NCBI GenBank assembly: GCA_913045315.1
Contig: CAJWQJ010000004.1
Span: 68,348 to 115,116 of the forward strand
DNA: 46,769 nucleotides
From: an uncultured Chloroflexota bacterium
GTDB taxonomy: Bacteria > Chloroflexota > Dehalococcoidia > Lucifugimonadales > UBA1127
Reading direction: 5' to 3'
Shown piece after piece: positions 28,639 to 36,689 of the stretch; positions within the stretch are counted from its first letter, which is position 1; the number at the start of each line of letters is the position of its first letter. The translations under genes and the position numbers were made by a program. Below the pieces are notes generated by a model, which did not search any database, was not told the DNA's origin, and saw only the letters and a program-made list of their open reading frames with translations.

Positions 28639-29538
28639 TTAATTCTTAACCATAACAACTGCACACCAGTCATCGCTAACTGAATTTTTAAGAATCGAAA
28701 AACCTGATTTAGTTAAGTTAGATATAACAAGATCTTGGTTATCCTTTAAAAATCCACTAGCAATTAATATCCCACCTATTCTCAAAGTGTGAAATATATC
28801 ATTACAATTATCGATGAAATAATTAGCTGAAATATTAGCTAAAGTTAAATCCATTTCACAGATCCGTTCATCAGGAATGGTTATATTAAGAAATTCACCT
28901 TTAAAGTTTATATCTGAATTTAACTCAATACCCTTTATTGCCGAATGAATTGCAACCTCATCATTATCAATTCCTATAACCCAAGAAGCGCCAAGACCAC
29001 TAGCAGCAAATGATAGTATTCCCGAACCAGCACCAAGATCAAGTACCCGAAAACCAACTTCTAAATAATTTTCCAGCAATTCAATACACATTCTAGTAGT
29101 AGGATGATGACCAGTACCAAATGCCATCCCAGGATTTAAATTAATAAAAAGAGTATCTGAAGATATTTCCTTTTGAACCCAAGGAGGTTTTATAACTATA
29201 TGCTTACCAATTTCTAAAGCATAAAAATGATCTTTCCATTTGTTTTCCCAATCTTCTTGCAATATTGTTTTTAATGGAATGATTTCAAGAGGTTTTATAA
29301 TTTTTAAAAGACGAAGACCACCATTTATAGCTACACACCGATCTTCAGCAAACTCGTCATTACGAATATACACACTAATCTTAGCTAAATCCGAAGAAGG
29401 ATATTCTTGTCCTTCATCTGGATTAAAGCCTCCTAAAGTTTCAACAACAACAACTTCACTAGTATAGTGTTCAAATAAATTAACTACAGGTTCCACAAGT
29501 TCTGATGAGACATTTGCGGAAATTTCTATCCAATTCAT
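28639..29538 (-). CDS. prmA: Ribosomal protein L11 methyltransferase
   Basis: A 299-residue SAM-dependent methyltransferase acting on ribosomal protein L11. N-terminal L11-recognition domain with EDWENKWKDHFYALEIG, then motif I VLDLGAGSGILSFAASGLG, and a post-I acid in GIDNDEVA. The catalytic-pocket motif is LANISANYF, and GMAFGTGHHPTTRMC is a PrmA hallmark. It is last in hrcA-grpE-dnaJ-prmA, 40 bases after dnaJ, an arrangement known from Firmicutes. Confidence 0.94.
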   Translation of the reverse strand: MNWIEISANVSSELVEPVVNLFEHYTSEVVVVETLGGFNPDEGQEYPSSDLAKISVYIRNDEFAEDRCVAINGGLRLLKIIKPLEIIPLKTILQEDWENKWKDHFYALEIGKHIVIKPPWVQKEISSDTLFINLNPGMAFGTGHHPTTRMCIELLENYLEVGFRVLDLGAGSGILSFAASGLGASWVIGIDNDEVAIHSAIKGIELNSDINFKGEFLNITIPDERICEMDLTLANISANYFIDNCNDIFHTLRIGGILIASGFLKDNQDLVISNLTKSGFSILKNSVSDDWCAVVMVKN

Positions 29539-29578
29539 AATTTAAGTAAGAATATGAGTACTTATATGAAAATATTTC

Positions 29579-30715
29579 TTAATCATTTTCATTTCCAAAA
29601 GCATCTTTAATTTTGTCAAATACTGACTTATGACCATTCTTTTTTGAAATATCTCGCTCAAGAATATCGTTAAGTTGCTCAAAAAGTTCTTTAGCTTCAT
29701 CATCTACTAATGATGGAGTAACCACACGAATTTGAACAAAGGAATCCCCTTGACGACTTCGGCCTAAACTAGGAAAACCTTTGGCATTCATTTTTATTGA
29801 TGAACCTGACTGAGTCCCAGATGGAATATTAACCTTTTCAATCTCACCATTTACAAGTGGAATCTCTAACGTCGTACCAAGAGCAGCCTGTGCAAAATTT
29901 ATATCGATATCAACCCAAATATCATTCTTGACTCTTCTGAATACAGGATGATTTTTTACCGATATCGATACATATAAATCCCCATTTCCACCATTATTCG
30001 GACCAGAATCCCCCTGACCTGACAACCTAACACTCATCCCATCATCAATACCAGCAGGGATTTTCAAAGAAATTTTCCTGTTTTGTCTCCACCTGCCGCC
30101 ACCATTACAAGTAGAGCATGATTCTGCATAGCTTTGTCCAGAGCCACGACATTTACTACAAGTAACTACCTGAGTAAATTGACCAAAAAAACTATCCTGA
30201 GCACGGCGAATTTTCCCAGCGCCATTACATTCTCTACATTGAATAGGTTCAGTTCCATGCTTTCCACCGCTTCCGCTGCAAGATTCACATCGTTCATTTC
30301 TTACAATTTCCATTTCACGTTCAATTCCTAAGGCAGCATCAACAAAAGATATTTGAGTTTTAAAATGAAGATCTGATCCTTTTTGAGGGCCATTTTGACG
30401 ACTATTACCAAATCCTCCAAAAAAGGCATCAAAAATGTCCCCGAAACCTCCGGAAACATCAAATCCTTCAAACCCACGCCCAGAAGAATTACCAACATCT
30501 ACTCGACCATATCGGTCATACATTTGTCTTTTATCAGGATCTATTAATACTTGATATGCTTCATTCAATTCTTTGAATTTTTCAGCAGCTTCATCGCTTT
30601 TGTTGCGATCAGGATGCCATTTCATCGCATTTTTTCGAAAAGCTTTTCGGATCTCTTCTTCTGTTGCACTCCGACCCACGCCAAGGATTTCATAATAACT
30701 TTTTTTACTGGTCAT
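29579..30715 (-). CDS. dnaJ: Chaperone DnaJ (Hsp40, type I)
   Basis: A 378-residue type I J-protein that stimulates the DnaK ATPase. J domain with HPDRN at residues 33-37, then a Gly/Phe-rich region ([17 protein letters not shown]). A zinc region with four CxxCxGxG-like repeats follows ([32 protein letters not shown]), then the C-terminal substrate domains. It lies 25 bases after grpE. dnaK, which usually precedes dnaJ, is not in this window. Confidence 0.96.
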   Translation of the reverse strand: MTSKKSYYEILGVGRSATEEEIRKAFRKNAMKWHPDRNKSDEAAEKFKELNEAYQVLIDPDKRQMYDRYGRVDVGNSSGRGFEGFDVSGGFGDIFDAFFGGFGNSRQNGPQKGSDLHFKTQISFVDAALGIEREMEIVRNERCESCSGSGGKHGTEPIQCRECNGAGKIRRAQDSFFGQFTQVVTCSKCRGSGQSYAESCSTCNGGGRWRQNRKISLKIPAGIDDGMSVRLSGQGDSGPNNGGNGDLYVSISVKNHPVFRRVKNDIWVDIDINFAQAALGTTLEIPLVNGEIEKVNIPSGTQSGSSIKMNAKGFPSLGRSRQGDSFVQIRVVTPSLVDDEAKELFEQLNDILERDISKKNGHKSVFDKIKDAFGNEND

Positions 30716-30740
30716 AAATATCTATAAATTACTTTCAAAT

Positions 30741-31331
30741 TTATTCTTTTTCGTCTTCTTCAAGATTAACTATCTCATCTTCACTAGGAACTGCATTTTC
30801 AGTTTCAGCAGATGATCCGTTTCCAACAGTAACTAAAGGGGAACGAAGAACATATTCGTTAATCATATACCCTTTTTGAACCACATTAATTATAGCACCC
30901 AATTCACCATCTACTTGAGCAACAGCTTGATGTTTGTTTGGATCAAGTTGTTCACCTAATGAAACTTCAATTTCTTCAACTCCATGGGATTTTAAAATTG
31001 ATTCAAAACGTCTATAGATAAGAAGAATTCCATTTATCCATGTTAGTCCGTGGAGTGATAGTGGTAAATTGTCAAAAGCTCTTTGGATATCATCAAGAAC
31101 GGGAAGAATATCTCCTAAAATCACACCAGTATTCCTTCGAACTGCTTCTTCACGTTCTCTCGCTGTTTGTTTTCGGTAATTGGATAAATCTGCCTCAGCT
31201 CTTTGCCAATTTGCTAGAAACTGATCAGCTTTTTTTTGGATATCATCGGAAACAAAATCTTCATCATTTGAATCAGATTCTTCTATCTCAAAAGAATTAT
31301 CATTTTTGTTTTCTTGATTACTATCAATCAA
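30741..31331 (-). CDS. grpE: Nucleotide exchange factor GrpE
   Basis: A 196-residue cofactor that releases ADP from DnaK. An acidic, disordered N-terminus is followed by a long coiled coil (QLANWQRAEADLSNYRKQ region) and the beta-domain with GVEEIEVSLGEQLDPNKHQA and VVQKGYMINEYVLRSPLVTVG, which is the GrpE signature. The start is TTG, with GGAGG eight bases upstream. It follows hrcA by 25 bases within the CIRCE-controlled operon. Confidence 0.95.
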   Translation of the reverse strand: MIDSNQENKNDNSFEIEESDSNDEDFVSDDIQKKADQFLANWQRAEADLSNYRKQTAREREEAVRRNTGVILGDILPVLDDIQRAFDNLPLSLHGLTWINGILLIYRRFESILKSHGVEEIEVSLGEQLDPNKHQAVAQVDGELGAIINVVQKGYMINEYVLRSPLVTVGNGSSAETENAVPSEDEIVNLEEDEKE

Positions 31332-31356
31332 TTATCTTCCCTCCAAGAAAATTTAT

Positions 31357-32379
31357 CTAAAGTTCGTAAATTAATTCGGACATAACTGAAGATAAATACC
31401 CCACCAAAGACATAGTAGTATGATAATGCATTCTCATAGGACCAATAATTCCAACTATTCCAGAAATTCTTTCTGGAATACCATATCCAGTTAACACCAT
31501 ACCCATAGGTTTTAATGTATCCTCAGTATTTTCATCTCCAATTATGACTCTGATTTCACCAGGTCTAAGGTTAGTATCTGAAATCATCTGTAACAATCGT
31601 CCACTTTCAACAGCTTCAACTAAAGAAATGATATTTGCTCCATCACTGAATTCGGGCTGCGTAAGCAAATGTCGTAATCCTTCTGCAAAACCATGACTAT
31701 TAATTGTGCGATAGTGCTCAGTTGCAACTCTAGTTATTGAATGCAAAACTTGTTGTTCAAGAATAGAATCTTCAATTAAGTAAGTATCGATTTCATTAAT
31801 GGATCTACCACTGAAAAGATTATTTAAACGTAGAGCAAGATCATCAATCTCATACATAGAAACAGGCGCGGGAAGTGTAAGCAATTCCTTGTAAATGTAT
31901 GCCCCATCAAATACGACAACGACAGCAATCAATGTATCGTTCAAATAGACCAAATGAAAATTCCTAACAAGTAGATTAGAAACTGTGGGAACTGTTGCCA
32001 GACCAAGATTGCCAGAAAGACTAGCTAAAATTTCAGCACCAGCCCGAGTCCAACCTTCCATATGTTGATCTGAACCTCTCATTCGACCACGAATAGTAAT
32101 ACTCCAATCAGTGATAGACGAATCGAAACTAGAAACAGTTTCGACATAATGGCGATAGCCTTTTGCAGTAGGTAAGCAACCACCTGATGAATGCTTACGA
32201 CTAATATATCCCGCATCTTCCAAAACAGCCATTTCATTTCGAATAGTTGCAGAACTTATCGAAAACCCGTGGCGATTTTTTATCAATGAAGACGGCACTG
32301 GAGTAGCATAGGAAGTATATTCTTCCACAATAGTTTTTAATATATCTTCACGCCGTCGAGAAAGTAAAAGATTAGTCAA
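31357..32379 (-). CDS. hrcA: Heat-inducible transcription repressor HrcA
   Basis: A 340-residue repressor that binds CIRCE operators and is released when the chaperone machinery is titrated (known for the family). N-terminal winged helix: LSRRREDILKTIVEEY and SSATIRNEMAVLEDAGYISRKHSSGGCLPTAKGYRHYVE. The C-terminal dimerisation part includes GPMRMHYHTTMSLVGYLS. The start is TTG at 32379; GAGTG of the CIRCE arm lies seven to eight bases upstream and would act as ribosome-binding site. The repressor therefore binds directly over its own translation start and promoter. Confidence 0.94.
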   Translation of the reverse strand: MTNLLLSRRREDILKTIVEEYTSYATPVPSSLIKNRHGFSISSATIRNEMAVLEDAGYISRKHSSGGCLPTAKGYRHYVETVSSFDSSITDWSITIRGRMRGSDQHMEGWTRAGAEILASLSGNLGLATVPTVSNLLVRNFHLVYLNDTLIAVVVVFDGAYIYKELLTLPAPVSMYEIDDLALRLNNLFSGRSINEIDTYLIEDSILEQQVLHSITRVATEHYRTINSHGFAEGLRHLLTQPEFSDGANIISLVEAVESGRLLQMISDTNLRPGEIRVIIGDENTEDTLKPMGMVLTGYGIPERISGIVGIIGPMRMHYHTTMSLVGYLSSVMSELIYEL

Positions 32380-32380
32380 T

Positions 32381-32407
32381 TTAGCACTCGCAATGTAAGA
32401 CTGCTAA
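32381..32407 (-). promoter_or_regulatory. CIRCE operator of the hrcA operon
   Basis: TTAGCACTC (32381-32389), nine bases, GACTGCTAA (32399-32407). The consensus is TTAGCACTC-N9-GAGTGCTAA, so only one base departs. It lies one base upstream of the hrcA TTG and, on the minus strand, its GAGTG also supplies the Shine-Dalgarno sequence. Confidence 0.93.
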
Positions 32408-32416
32408 CAAAAGGTC

Positions 32417-32446
32417 ACAGTAACATAGAGGATGTAAAACTGTCAA
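32417..32446 (-). promoter_or_regulatory. Promoter of hrcA-grpE-dnaJ-prmA
   Basis: A perfect TTGACA (32446-32441), an 18-base spacer and TACTGT (32422-32417) on the minus strand. The start site would fall at the edge of or inside CIRCE, as expected for HrcA repression. The -10 match is modest. Confidence 0.65.
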
Positions 32447-32489
32447 CAAATTTAAAGAAGAAAATGAAATCTAAATCTCAATAATCCTA

Positions 32490-33275
32490 CTAACGGAATT
32501 TTCTCCTAAAGACAGCACCAGCAAGTAATGCACCTCCAAGCAACATGCCTAATTCATTATTAGATGATCTACCACAGGTACCTGGTTCAGAATCAGAATC
32601 ATCAACTGAAACCTCAGTAGTAGCAACAGGAATTTCTGTAGGTTCAGGCACAGGAGTGGCTGTAGGTAAAGGAACAGGAGTGGCTGTAGGCAAAGGTGTA
32701 GGCGTGGCTGTAGGCAAAGGTGTCGGCGTAGCTGTAGGAGCAGGAGTAGATGTAGGTGCTGGAGTTGGAGTAGAAGTAGGGATAGGAGTAGCAGTAGGTA
32801 ATGGAGTAGCAGTAGGCAACGGCGTAGGAGTAGCAGTAGGAACAGGACATTGAGTCAAGGCAGGGAAAACTAAATTAATAGAATAAGCGGCAGGACCATT
32901 AAGATGAATATGGGATGAAGCAAAAGCGGCAGTCTCAGCAGTTTCAACTACAGAATTAGTATCGGCACAATCAGTAACAACATAAAAATAAACATTCTGA
33001 TATAAATAGGTTGAATCTGGAGGAGAAATCGCAAGTAAATCATAATTCCCACCAGATGTTAATTTAACAGGGCTGGTATAATCACGAATCTTACCCACAA
33101 TCTTGTAACCATCAGGAGCAGCAACACCATCAATTGTCACAGTACCATTATACACAACCGGGGCAGGAGGCGGACTTTGGGCCTTTATAGAATGTGACAT
33201 TAGGAGCATCATTGAAAATACAAGCAGTAAAAATCCAACTAATTTAGAGAAATTGCTAATAGTGATGGTTCTCAT
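32490..33275 (-). CDS. Secreted Pro/Thr-stalk protein with C-terminal Cys-anchor tail
   Basis: A 261-residue surface protein of unknown function. It has a signal peptide (cleavage near SIKAQ), a domain of about 115 residues with two internal Cys (one near TDCAD), a Pro/Thr/Ala stalk of about 75 residues built on PTATPTPL-like units, and a tail. The tail reads [11 protein letters not shown], a hydrophobic segment ([13 protein letters not shown]) and RRKFR. Cys234 before a membrane segment and a basic end is the layout of a cleaved and lipid- or protein-linked sorting signal. I start at the ATG at 33275 because GAGG lies five bases upstream; an open frame extends 12 codons further without such a site. 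It is next to the S-layer-type gene. Confidence 0.75.
   Translation of the reverse strand: MRTITISNFSKLVGFLLLVFSMMLLMSHSIKAQSPPPAPVVYNGTVTIDGVAAPDGYKIVGKIRDYTSPVKLTSGGNYDLLAISPPDSTYLYQNVYFYVVTDCADTNSVVETAETAAFASSHIHLNGPAAYSINLVFPALTQCPVPTATPTPLPTATPLPTATPIPTSTPTPAPTSTPAPTATPTPLPTATPTPLPTATPVPLPTATPVPEPTEIPVATTEVSVDDSDSEPGTCGRSSNNELGMLLGGALLAGAVFRRKFR
32638..32850 (-). repeat. Degenerate tandem repeat encoding a Pro/Thr stalk
   Basis: About 210 bases of imperfect 6- and 18-base units (plus strand: GTAGGNAAAGGNGTNGGNGT and variants) encode [13 protein letters not shown]-type residues. The repeats would allow length variation by slippage. Confidence 0.85.
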
Positions 33276-33328
33276 ATCTACCTCAGTTATCAATTTAGGA
33301 ATAATTATCAATTCCTATTATATGTTTG

Positions 33329-33370
33329 TACGGCAAAGACCCACCCGTAAAGAGTAGGGTCTTTGCCGTA
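33329..33370. terminator. Perfect 14-bp inverted repeat downstream of the S-layer-type gene
   Basis: Arms TACGGCAAAGACCC (33329-33342) and GGGTCTTTGCCGTA (33357-33370) with a 14-base loop. Placed 50 bases after the S-layer-type stop, it is probably a transcription end or message-stabilising hairpin. No T-run follows on either strand, so a classical intrinsic terminator is not shown. A second small hairpin, TGCGT-GAGA-ACGCA on the minus strand (33387-33400), has a GNRA-type loop. Confidence 0.6.
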
Positions 33371-33420
33371 TCATCTTCATCTATAATGCGTTCTCACGCA
33401 CTACCATTGTTTAAATTCCT

Positions 33421-36402
33421 TTATGGAATAATCACGCCGGCTTTATTGGAATAGAGCCAGTAGCCCTTGCCAATACAGACAGTAGCATCTACACCTTGAT
33501 TATTAGCAGTTGCTGTAGTGGTGACTCCACAGTCATTAGTATACGTACCACCACTAGAAGCAATCGTTGCTGCATCAGTTGCACGTGTTACTGACTGCCA
33601 CTGACGTGTCAGTGGAGCATAAGTCATACCCTTCAACCAACTTGTTCCCAAGGTACCGAAGTATGTATCTGCCTTGATTTCAGTTGGCAATGGTGTACTC
33701 AAGCTAACTACCGGGACAAGGTTCCAACCAACATTTACCGCAATAGCAGGAGGTGGAGGTGGTGCTGCAGCTGCAGTTGACAACGCAGGTCGTAAAATCT
33801 TAATTGGATCAAACGTGGTTGTATGTACAAAGTAAGCTGTTGTGGATGAGATGACAGCAACATCACCTTCAAACAATCCACTAGTAGCATTTCTTCGAGA
33901 TACATTCCAAGCCTGAGTAGCATTGTCATAACTCATTACCAAATCAGCAGGGTTAGTAGCTCCAATAACAGAGTTAATAGCTGGGTTTGCTGGTGCAAAT
34001 GGTAATGAAATCAGGTTCCAGCCTGGTGAAAGCTTGATAGAAGTCTTCGTTGCAGCTGTAACCTTCCACTTATAAACAAGGCTCTGAGCAGTAGTAAGGG
34101 TTGGGCTAGTTAGCGTTACGTTACCAGCTGCGTCCTTAGCCTTAATTGTAAGTTGATATGTTCCGACCTTTGGAGAAAGTAACGGAATTGTGAATTTCTT
34201 ACTATCAGGACTGCTTACCTGAGAAGCGAGATCAAAGGTTGTAGTCTCAGTTGTATTATCAGAGAAAGTAACCTTCATAACTGCGCTTGTAAGTTCAACA
34301 GTCTTGTGGCTGTCACCGACATACTCAGCATCTTCACCAGCAGCAGCACAAGCGTTACCAGCAGTACAAGCCTTGGTAAAGTCAACAGTGACTATAATCG
34401 GATCAACTTGCTCAACGCTCGGCAGACCGGATGCAGAAGCAGTAGTAGCCTCAGCAAGCTTATCGCCAACAGAAACCTTAGGTGGTCGACCGTTGTTCAA
34501 GTATTGGTCAAGTTCAAATGTAATTGCAGTAGACTTGGTAGCATTTGATGCATGGCCAGTAGCGCCAGCATTAGAAACGGTATCAGTACCAGTTACATAC
34601 ACATTGAACTTGTTACCAGCAGTATTGGAACCAATAGCAGCTATACCAAGTGACTTGCTATAACCTAAGGAACCAGTCTGAGAAGCAGCACCAGTAGGAT
34701 CAGAACCACCAGGGGTAGCTACTGTTCCAGTAGTCTTATTTGTAACCTTCTTAACAGTTACAGTAGGTGCTGAAGTTAGTAATTCGTCAGTGACAATGGT
34801 TGCCTTGACTTTCGAATTACTTAAAGTCTTGTCAAGAGTAACAGTCATCTTAGGACCAAGTTTATCAGCAGTCTTCTTGGACTGGCTTGCAAGTGCATTA
34901 CCTGCTTTATCTTTGATACCAGATGAAATAGTTACTGTTGGTCGAGCACTGGACACTAAGTCAGTACCCAAAGTCAAGAAAATATCCAAAGCGACTTTCT
35001 GCTCAGATGGCGTTGAGTTTTCACCAACAATATCAACTACCGTAGCAGCAGAAACAGTATTGGAAGTTACTGCAAATAACGAAGGCTTCACAGTAGCAGC
35101 ATCAAGACCACTAGTATCTGTGAAAGTCAATCGAATGGAATTTCTCTTTGCAGTCAATCCACTCTTTAACCTGGAACCAGCAGCTGCAGTAGCTGACCAG
35201 TTAGGTCCTGTGAGTGCAGGATCTGTTCCAGCAAATGCAGGAGCAACTCCATCAACAGTAATAATACCAGTCTTATTAAGTGTGTACTTCGTACCAGAAG
35301 CAATCTGAGTACTGAATGCAGCAGTAGTTAGAGTACCAGTACTAGCAGCATATCCAGAAATTGCCTTAGTTTCTTTAGTACCACTGATTGTAATACTTAT
35401 TGTTCGGCCAACAAGGCTGTTTGCGCCCATGCCTGCAAGGTTGGCATCAACAACAGTTGTACCATTGGAAGCACCTGAACCGGAAGTCGTTCCGGCAGTA
35501 TTGACACCCATTTCGGCTGTCTTACCAGAAAGATCCTCAGCAGATATCCACCATGGAACTTTAGGAGCTATATTCAAGACGTCATTGGACGCGTAGCTTG
35601 CGGAAAGCTTGTATCCATTGGTCATAGCAGTATAGTTGGAAGCGGCCAATGTAACTGCAGCTGTACCGATATGGAGCTTGATATTTCCTTTGTTGCCAGT
35701 TCCATTATTTGTAACAATAGTGGAGGTCTTAGCAGGGAATCCAGCGTCTCCATCAGTAACCTCAGCATTAAATACAATGGTCTTTGATTTCTTAGTTATG
35801 TAATCAGCAGCAGGGCTAGTTACAACAACACTTGGAGCAACTTCGTCGTTTTTAATTGTCTTAGAAACACCAAGTGACCCACTTGGGGTATAGCTAACTT
35901 GAATGGATTGACCTGTAAACGCAGCTACATCAACAGCAGTTGTTGCAGCACTAGGCGATGTATTATTCGCCGTCAAACCAGTCGTTGCACCTTTCGCAGT
36001 TACTACACGGGTGAATATACCAGTGTTTACACCAGTTTCACGTAAAGTAACAGTTTTGGGGTTAGAATTTGCATCGGTAACTGCTCCTAACGTCCCCAAA
36101 TCAGTATTCTTTACAGATACCGCAAGAAATTCAACTGCACTAGAGCTTGCATTTGCAGCTGAATTAGTAACTGAAATGGTAAATTTCGCATCATCTGCGT
36201 GGCCACCTGCAGCAACTCCTGCTGTGGTTCCACACTTTGCACATATCCAGGTATTCTCAGTTGCAACACCAGTTGAGTTAACTGGAGTTACCGTCAACAC
36301 AACGCTCTGAGCAACGGATGTTTCACCCTGAAACATTCCGAATACCAAGACTAGAGCAGTTGCTGATCCTAAGAAACCCAACATTCGGGCTATTCTCTTC
36401 AT
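33421..36402 (-). CDS. S-layer-type surface protein with Ig-like domains and two C-terminal GWNL repeats
   Basis: A 993-residue exported protein. Signal peptide (about 1-32, SVAQ-S), then a Thr/Ser/Ala/Val-rich body of Ig-like beta domains (for example APSVVVTSPA, TVTISSGIKDKAGNAL, YQLTIKAKDAAGNVTL). The C-terminus holds a tandem duplication: PGWNLISLPF near 793-802 and VGWNLVPV near 891-898, each followed by a YxxxTxxWxVSR-like block, with a PPPPP linker at 881-885. There is no LPxTG or membrane anchor. Codon use is clearly richer in G and C than in its neighbours, as for highly expressed genes. The ribosome-binding site is AAAGGGG. A major surface-layer protein is an inference from size, composition and expression signals. 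Confidence 0.8.
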   Translation of the reverse strand: MKRIARMLGFLGSATALVLVFGMFQGETSVAQSVVLTVTPVNSTGVATENTWICAKCGTTAGVAAGGHADDAKFTISVTNSAANASSSAVEFLAVSVKNTDLGTLGAVTDANSNPKTVTLRETGVNTGIFTRVVTAKGATTGLTANNTSPSAATTAVDVAAFTGQSIQVSYTPSGSLGVSKTIKNDEVAPSVVVTSPAADYITKKSKTIVFNAEVTDGDAGFPAKTSTIVTNNGTGNKGNIKLHIGTAAVTLAASNYTAMTNGYKLSASYASNDVLNIAPKVPWWISAEDLSGKTAEMGVNTAGTTSGSGASNGTTVVDANLAGMGANSLVGRTISITISGTKETKAISGYAASTGTLTTAAFSTQIASGTKYTLNKTGIITVDGVAPAFAGTDPALTGPNWSATAAAGSRLKSGLTAKRNSIRLTFTDTSGLDAATVKPSLFAVTSNTVSAATVVDIVGENSTPSEQKVALDIFLTLGTDLVSSARPTVTISSGIKDKAGNALASQSKKTADKLGPKMTVTLDKTLSNSKVKATIVTDELLTSAPTVTVKKVTNKTTGTVATPGGSDPTGAASQTGSLGYSKSLGIAAIGSNTAGNKFNVYVTGTDTVSNAGATGHASNATKSTAITFELDQYLNNGRPPKVSVGDKLAEATTASASGLPSVEQVDPIIVTVDFTKACTAGNACAAAGEDAEYVGDSHKTVELTSAVMKVTFSDNTTETTTFDLASQVSSPDSKKFTIPLLSPKVGTYQLTIKAKDAAGNVTLTSPTLTTAQSLVYKWKVTAATKTSIKLSPGWNLISLPFAPANPAINSVIGATNPADLVMSYDNATQAWNVSRRNATSGLFEGDVAVISSTTAYFVHTTTFDPIKILRPALSTAAAAPPPPPAIAVNVGWNLVPVVSLSTPLPTEIKADTYFGTLGTSWLKGMTYAPLTRQWQSVTRATDAATIASSGGTYTNDCGVTTTATANNQGVDATVCIGKGYWLYSNKAGVIIP

Positions 36403-36606
36403 ACTCGCGTCCCCTTTCGTTTATGGACTTTTACAGGTTATAAACCTGTGGGTACCTAGAATTCCGCATATTCTAAGGTACTTTATACCCAATAATACAA
36501 TACATGAATAGCTGCCTTTCGCAGCCCTTCACACGCTTAAACGAAGTAGATGGATAAAAAGTTCCATTTATTTCAAACTTTTTTTAATTCCACCTAATCG
36601 TTATCT
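36403..36606 (-). promoter_or_regulatory. Structured leader of the S-layer-type gene
   Basis: The roughly 200-base untranslated leader carries three hairpins: ACAGGTT-ATA-AACCTGT (36433-36449), GTACCTAGAAT / ATTCTaAGGTAC (36452-36462 and 36470-36481, one bulge), and GCTGC-CTTTC-GCAGC (36511-36525). GGGTA and TACCC (36450-36454, 36486-36490) enclose the second. I recognise no known riboswitch. Such leaders often stabilise S-layer messages. Confidence 0.55.
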
Positions 36607-36635
36607 ATTTTCCCAACCAAATCACTTGGTGTCAA
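36607..36635 (-). promoter_or_regulatory. Promoter of the S-layer-type gene with palindrome in spacer
   Basis: A perfect TTGACA (36635-36630), a 17-base spacer and GAAAAT (36612-36607) on the minus strand. The spacer contains ACCAA-GTGAT-TTGGT (36616-36630), a 5-base-arm palindrome overlapping the -35 edge, which could be an operator. Confidence 0.65.
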
Positions 36636-36689
36636 CTACCAAAATGAGTAAATTTATAGCAATTAAGCATATATGACCTATCATTATTA

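Noticed and set aside
32638-32850. CRISPR-like repeat array
   Set aside because: Units are short, degenerate, in frame and coding, with no spacers of even length.
32545-32853. A plus-strand open frame encoding VGVAVGKG repeats
   Set aside because: It is the antisense of the Pro/Thr stalk repeat, with no ribosome-binding site.
33329-33370. dif/XerCD site or attachment site
   Set aside because: The perfect symmetry with a 14-base loop fits an RNA hairpin; the sequence does not resemble dif, and no integrase gene is near.
34304-36310. Several plus-strand open frames opposite the surface-protein gene
   Set aside because: They mirror the low stop-codon density of a GC-richer gene and lack starts and known motifs.
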